A stretch of DNA of 64,000 bases from an uncultured Bacilli bacterium (lineage in GTDB: Bacteria > Bacillota_I > Bacilli_A > RF39 > UBA660), in assembly GCA_934183165.1 (NCBI GenBank), contig CAKPRZ010000002.1, positions 1 to 64,000 of the forward strand, in the 5' to 3' direction. This document shows, piece after piece, positions 61,015 through 64,000 of this stretch. A model generated the notes under the pieces. That model searched no databases, had not been told where the DNA came from, and saw nothing but the letters and a program-made list of their open reading frames with translations. A program made the position numbers and the translations under genes. Each line of letters starts with the position of its first letter. Within the stretch, counting starts at the first letter, position 1.

Positions 61015-61479
61015 TTAGAATGGTAACTCATCATCATTAATTTCAATACTTGAACCAAAATCTGCGAAAGGATCATTTGCTACGTTAGTAGTGTCATTAT
61101 TGCTATCAGCAAATGAACTTGGAGAAACATCTGTTGATGGTTGGCTTGCTTCAGATCTGCTATTTTTAGTATCTAAAAATTGAACATTATCTGCAACAAC
61201 TTCTGTAACATAACGTTTTTTTCCATCTTCACCATCATATGATCTTGTCTGGATTCTACCATCAATAGCAACTTGACTTCCCTGTCTTATATAATTCTTA
61301 ACATTTTCAGCCTGTTTTCTCCAAACAACAACATTTATAAAATCTGCTTCTCTTTCACCAGATTGATTAGTAAAATTTCTATTTACTGCAACTGTAAATG
61401 TTGCAACAGGTAAATTGCTTCCTGTATATCTTAATTCTGGATCTCTTGTTAATCTACCTATTAAAAAAACTTTATTCAT
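61015..61479 (-). CDS. ssb: Single-stranded DNA-binding protein
   Basis: SSB coats single-stranded DNA in replication and repair. The 154-aa protein has the OB-fold ([63 protein letters not shown]), a Ser/Asn-rich linker and the partner-binding acidic tip DDELPF. The ATG at 61479 follows AAGAGGTATT. It lies between rpsF and rpsR, the standard Firmicutes arrangement. Confidence 0.97.
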   Translation of the reverse strand: MNKVFLIGRLTRDPELRYTGSNLPVATFTVAVNRNFTNQSGEREADFINVVVWRKQAENVKNYIRQGSQVAIDGRIQTRSYDGEDGKKRYVTEVVADNVQFLDTKNSRSEASQPSTDVSPSSFADSNNDTTNVANDPFADFGSSIEINDDELPF

Positions 61480-61489
61480 AGAATACCTC

Positions 61490-61783
61490 TTATCTTTCCT
61501 CAACTTTTACAATTAAGTGACGAATAACATTTTCGTTAATTAAAGCAATACGATCAAATTCTTTTGTTGCTTCATTATCCTCTGCTTCAATTACATATAA
61601 AAAATAGTATCCAGTTTTATATTTTTGAATTTCATAGGCTAATTCTCTTTGTCCCATAGCTTTTTCTTCAATGATTGTAGCACCTTTTGATTTTAAAACT
61701 TCCTTCATGTTATTAGCAACAGCATTAATGTTTGCTTCTTCTAAATCAGGTTTTACAATAAACATAATTTCATATTTTTTCAT
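61490..61783 (-). CDS. rpsF: 30S ribosomal protein S6
   Basis: The 97-aa protein has MKKYEIMFIVKPDLEEA at the start, KMGQREL-type AMGQRELAYEIQKYKTGYYFLYVIEA and a RHLIVKVEER end, all typical of S6. The ATG at 61783 follows AAAAGGAGGTG. It starts the rpsF-ssb-rpsR operon, and a probable S6:S18 leader lies just upstream. Confidence 0.96.
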   Translation of the reverse strand: MKKYEIMFIVKPDLEEANINAVANNMKEVLKSKGATIIEEKAMGQRELAYEIQKYKTGYYFLYVIEAEDNEATKEFDRIALINENVIRHLIVKVEER

Positions 61784-61794
61784 TTTTACACCTC

Positions 61795-61858
61795 CTTTTG
61801 GACTAATCGGTTTCACATTGTGAAACAAGGAGTACCGAAATACTCGCAAGTAGTATAC
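61795..61858 (-). promoter_or_regulatory. Probable S6:S18 autoregulatory leader
   Basis: On the minus strand the leader has GAGTATTTCGGTACTC and then GTTTCAC-AAT-GTGAAAC directly followed by CCGATTAGTCC. A hairpin next to an unpaired CCG is the element bound by the S6:S18 heterodimer in rpsF leaders of many bacteria. The identification is by motif only. Confidence 0.5.
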
Positions 61859-61880
61859 CAAATATATTTAATTTTGTCCA

Positions 61881-61911
61881 TAAAAAAATCCCATTTTTTA
61901 AATGAGATTTT
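61881..61911 (-). terminator. Terminator after ychF
   Basis: On the minus strand AAATCTCATTT/AAATGGGATTT (with one G-U) is followed by TTTT. It overlaps the ychF stop codon. Confidence 0.75.
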
Positions 61912-63007
61912 ATACATTAAATCTAAAATGACATATATCGCCATCTTGCATTAGATAATCTTTTCCTTCTAACCTAGCTTTTCCACATTCTCTAACTTTC
62001 AATTCACTACCACACGTAATTAAATCATCATATGAAATAACTTCTGCTTTAATAAATCCCTTTTCAAAGTCTGTATGTATAATGCCCGCACATTCTTTAG
62101 CATTCATTCCTTTTTTAAAAGTCCATGCTCTTACTTCATCTTTTCCTACAGTAAAATATGTTTCAAGTCCTAAATTCTCATATGTTGCTCTAATTAATTT
62201 ATCTAAGCTGCTTTCATCTAAACCAATCATATTTAACATTTCTTTTTTATCATCATCATTTAACTCACTTAATTCCGACTCTAATTTAGCACATATCTTA
62301 ATAGTTTTGGATCCTTCCTGTTCTGCATACCCTTCAACCATATCAACATATTGGTTGCCATTAACTATGTCATCTTCTTTGACATTTGCTAAATAAATCA
62401 TTGGCTTCAATGTTATCAAACTAAAGTTTTTCAAAGTCATTTTTTCTTCTTTACTAAAATCTACTAGTCTTAAAGGTACGCCTTTAGTCAATGCTTCTTG
62501 AGCCTTTTTTAATATAACTAGTTCCGCTAAAGCATCTTTATCTCTATTAGTTTCAGCCTTTTTTTGAATTCTGCCAATTCTTCCTTCGATTATTTCTAAA
62601 TCAGATAATGATAATTCTAAATTAATAATTTCAATATCTCTTATGGGATCAATTTTATCCTCAACATGAATTATGTTACTATCATCAAAGCACCTAACTA
62701 CCTGACAAATTGCATCCACTTCTCTAATATGAGATAAAAATTTATTCCCAAGGCCTTCACCTTGTGAAGCGCCTTTCACTAATCCAGCAATATCAGTAAA
62801 TTCAAAACTAGTAGCTATAGTTCGTTCTGGCAAATACATATCTTCCAATTTTTGTAATCTAATATCTGGAACTGTAACCATTCCTACATTCGGATCAATC
62901 GTAGCAAAAGGATAATTTGCTGCTAGTATATTTTTTTTTGTTATTGCGTTAAATAATGTTGACTTACCAACATTTGGTAATCCAACTATGCCTGCTTTTA
63001 AACCCAT
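61910..63007 (-). CDS. ychF: Ribosome-associated ATPase YchF (OLA1 family)
   Basis: YchF is a conserved Obg-related protein that prefers ATP and binds ribosomes. The 365-aa protein has the P-loop GIVGLPNVGKSTLFNAITKK, the switch TIDPNVGMVTVPD, FTDIAGLVKGASQGEGLGNKFL, and NVKE in place of the guanine-specific NKxD. The helical middle and the TGS domain (FKKGMNAKECAGIIHTDFEKGFIKAEVI) are also present. GGAGGG precedes the ATG. Confidence 0.97.
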   Translation of the reverse strand: MGLKAGIVGLPNVGKSTLFNAITKKNILAANYPFATIDPNVGMVTVPDIRLQKLEDMYLPERTIATSFEFTDIAGLVKGASQGEGLGNKFLSHIREVDAICQVVRCFDDSNIIHVEDKIDPIRDIEIINLELSLSDLEIIEGRIGRIQKKAETNRDKDALAELVILKKAQEALTKGVPLRLVDFSKEEKMTLKNFSLITLKPMIYLANVKEDDIVNGNQYVDMVEGYAEQEGSKTIKICAKLESELSELNDDDKKEMLNMIGLDESSLDKLIRATYENLGLETYFTVGKDEVRAWTFKKGMNAKECAGIIHTDFEKGFIKAEVISYDDLITCGSELKVRECGKARLEGKDYLMQDGDICHFRFNV

Positions 63008-63017
63008 TAAAACCCTC

Positions 63018-64000
63018 CTATAAAGTAGAACTAACTCCTAATCCAATTGGAGCTCCTAATATATACCAACCTATTATTATTAAAATCCAACATAATGCCA
63101 TTATTAAGCAATATGGCATAACATAAGAAATAGATTTTTTTATGCTTATTGTATCTCCCTCTTTGTTATTATAAATATTTAAATAACCAACATAAATAAC
63201 AAAGTATGCTAAAAGTGGTGTTATTCCTTTAGTCATAGAATCTGCTGCTCTTAAAATAAATTGTGCAAATTGTGGACTAATATTTGATTGCATCATTAAC
63301 GGAACAACTACAGGAGCTAAAATAGACCACTTAGTATTAGCAGTAGTAACAAATATACTACAAATGGCAACCATAAGCATTACTATAATTATAAGGGGAA
63401 CTCCTGAAAAAGGTAAATGTGATATTATTCTTGATGATAAAGCAACGATGACATTTCCTATATTAGATTTTTTAAATATTGATACAAATTGCGAAGCGAA
63501 AAAAATCATGACAAGTAATAAACCAATATTATTTAAATAAGACGAACACTTATTAAATAAATCCTTTATATTTTTTATTGTTTTTGAACAAACCCCATAA
63601 GCAATTCCTGTTACGATAAAAAACAACGATATCATATAAGTGAATCCATCTTGAAAGTAAGCATTTTCACCAAATAACTGTTTTAAATATGTATTTTCTC
63701 CTTTATCAAGTAACATTCCAGAAAGTGGTAATCCAGGCATCAACATATAAGCAAATAATATCATAAAAATTATTCCCCATATTAATGATTTTTTTAATCC
63801 TTTTTGTTCTCTTACATCTATTTCTATTTTATTTTGTTCTGTTTCTTTAATTTGAGTAATATCTATTTCTTTTGTTGCCATATCATCTTCATTTTGCTTT
63901 ATCCTGCCAACTTTAGGAGCTATTATCTTTTCTATTACAATAGTTCCTACTATAGACGTGATAATTGTTGTCAATATCATTATAAAAATATTTGAAGTTA
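63018..64000 (-). CDS. AbgT-type transporter, 5' end outside the window
   Basis: The frame is open to the window edge, and about 326 C-terminal residues are visible; family members have about 500. The signature FVTTANTKWSILAPVVVPLMM, then PQFAQFILRAADSMTKGITPLLAYF matches the AbgT family (p-aminobenzoyl-glutamate transport; some members export antifolates). At least seven hydrophobic helices are seen, with a charged cytoplasmic loop at about residues 30-65 of the visible part. It lies 10 nt upstream of ychF and could be co-transcribed with it. The actual start is not in the window. Confidence 0.85.
   Translation of the reverse strand, partial: TSNIFIMILTTIITSIVGTIVIEKIIAPKVGRIKQNEDDMATKEIDITQIKETEQNKIEIDVREQKGLKKSLIWGIIFMILFAYMLMPGLPLSGMLLDKGENTYLKQLFGENAYFQDGFTYMISLFFIVTGIAYGVCSKTIKNIKDLFNKCSSYLNNIGLLLVMIFFASQFVSIFKKSNIGNVIVALSSRIISHLPFSGVPLIIIVMLMVAICSIFVTTANTKWSILAPVVVPLMMQSNISPQFAQFILRAADSMTKGITPLLAYFVIYVGYLNIYNNKEGDTISIKKSISYVMPYCLIMALCWILIIIGWYILGAPIGLGVSSTL

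Overview
This window is a low-GC (roughly 30 % by eye), gene-dense chromosomal segment of a Bacilli/Mycoplasmatota-type bacterium. It looks most like the poorly cultured gut lineages near the Mollicutes (RF39-like) or the Erysipelotrichia. The evidence is the gene order secE-nusG-rplK-rplA-rplJ-rplL-ybxB-rpoB-rpoC plus rpsL-rpsG-fusA-tuf, AT-rich codon use, and many small lipoproteins and membrane proteins. MurD, an FtsEX-linked M23 hydrolase and a FemAB protein show that the cell makes peptidoglycan. UGA is a stop codon here (prfB encodes RF2 and carries the classical in-frame UGA frameshift site), so the code is the standard one, unlike Mycoplasma and Spiroplasma.

Layout: 1-5.3 kb holds a YdcC/LolA-like lipoprotein, a DUF378 protein, and the c-di-AMP pair cdaA-cdaR with an untracked 44-residue membrane ORF and murD. 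5.3-10 kb is an accessory stretch of mostly unrecognised small genes (DUF1003, a 2H-phosphoesterase-like protein, DUF3592, a lipoprotein, an mTERF-like helical protein, a membrane-anchored protein). 10.07-12.72 kb lies against the 3' end of ssrA (tmRNA) and is bounded and split by three copies of the sequence that follows the tmRNA CCA end. I read it as the remains of one or two elements integrated at ssrA. It carries a 311-aa orphan and a nucleoside-deoxyribosyltransferase-like gene with no canonical start codon. That gene sits behind a promoter and a strongly structured ~100-nt RNA ending in a U-run.

12.7-16 kb is the trans-translation/RNA decay set ssrA-smpB-rnr-secG. 16.1-34.2 kb is the translation and transcription core: a FemAB transferase, tuf, fusA, rpsG, rpsL, mscL, rpoC, rpoB, ybxB, rplL, rplJ, rplA, rplK, nusG and secE. 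It includes an L10 leader and two copies of a presumed L1-binding leader. 34-42 kb has a secreted anchored protein, trxB, lgt, uvrA, an orphan and uvrB. 42-53.7 kb has an orphan, an MBL-fold hydrolase, the M23-FtsX-FtsE division hydrolase unit, two YitT paralogues, prfB, clpC and a permease. 53.8-64 kb has lysS, an RDD protein, dus, ftsH, tilS, a DivIC-like protein, rpsR, ssb, rpsF, ychF and an AbgT-type transporter cut by the window edge.

Regulatory signals are readable. Consensus TTGACA/TATAAT-type promoters with 17-nt spacers precede rpoB, rpsL, ssrA and tuf. Several accessory genes instead use extended -10 boxes (TGnTAAAAT or TGnTATAAT). Stem-plus-U-run terminators separate most units. 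Notable family deviations are Asn at the RpoB H526 position, Ile at the S12 P104 position, DGG instead of DGA in CdaA, SSGPDS in TilS, and a SAP-like C-terminal tail on FtsH.
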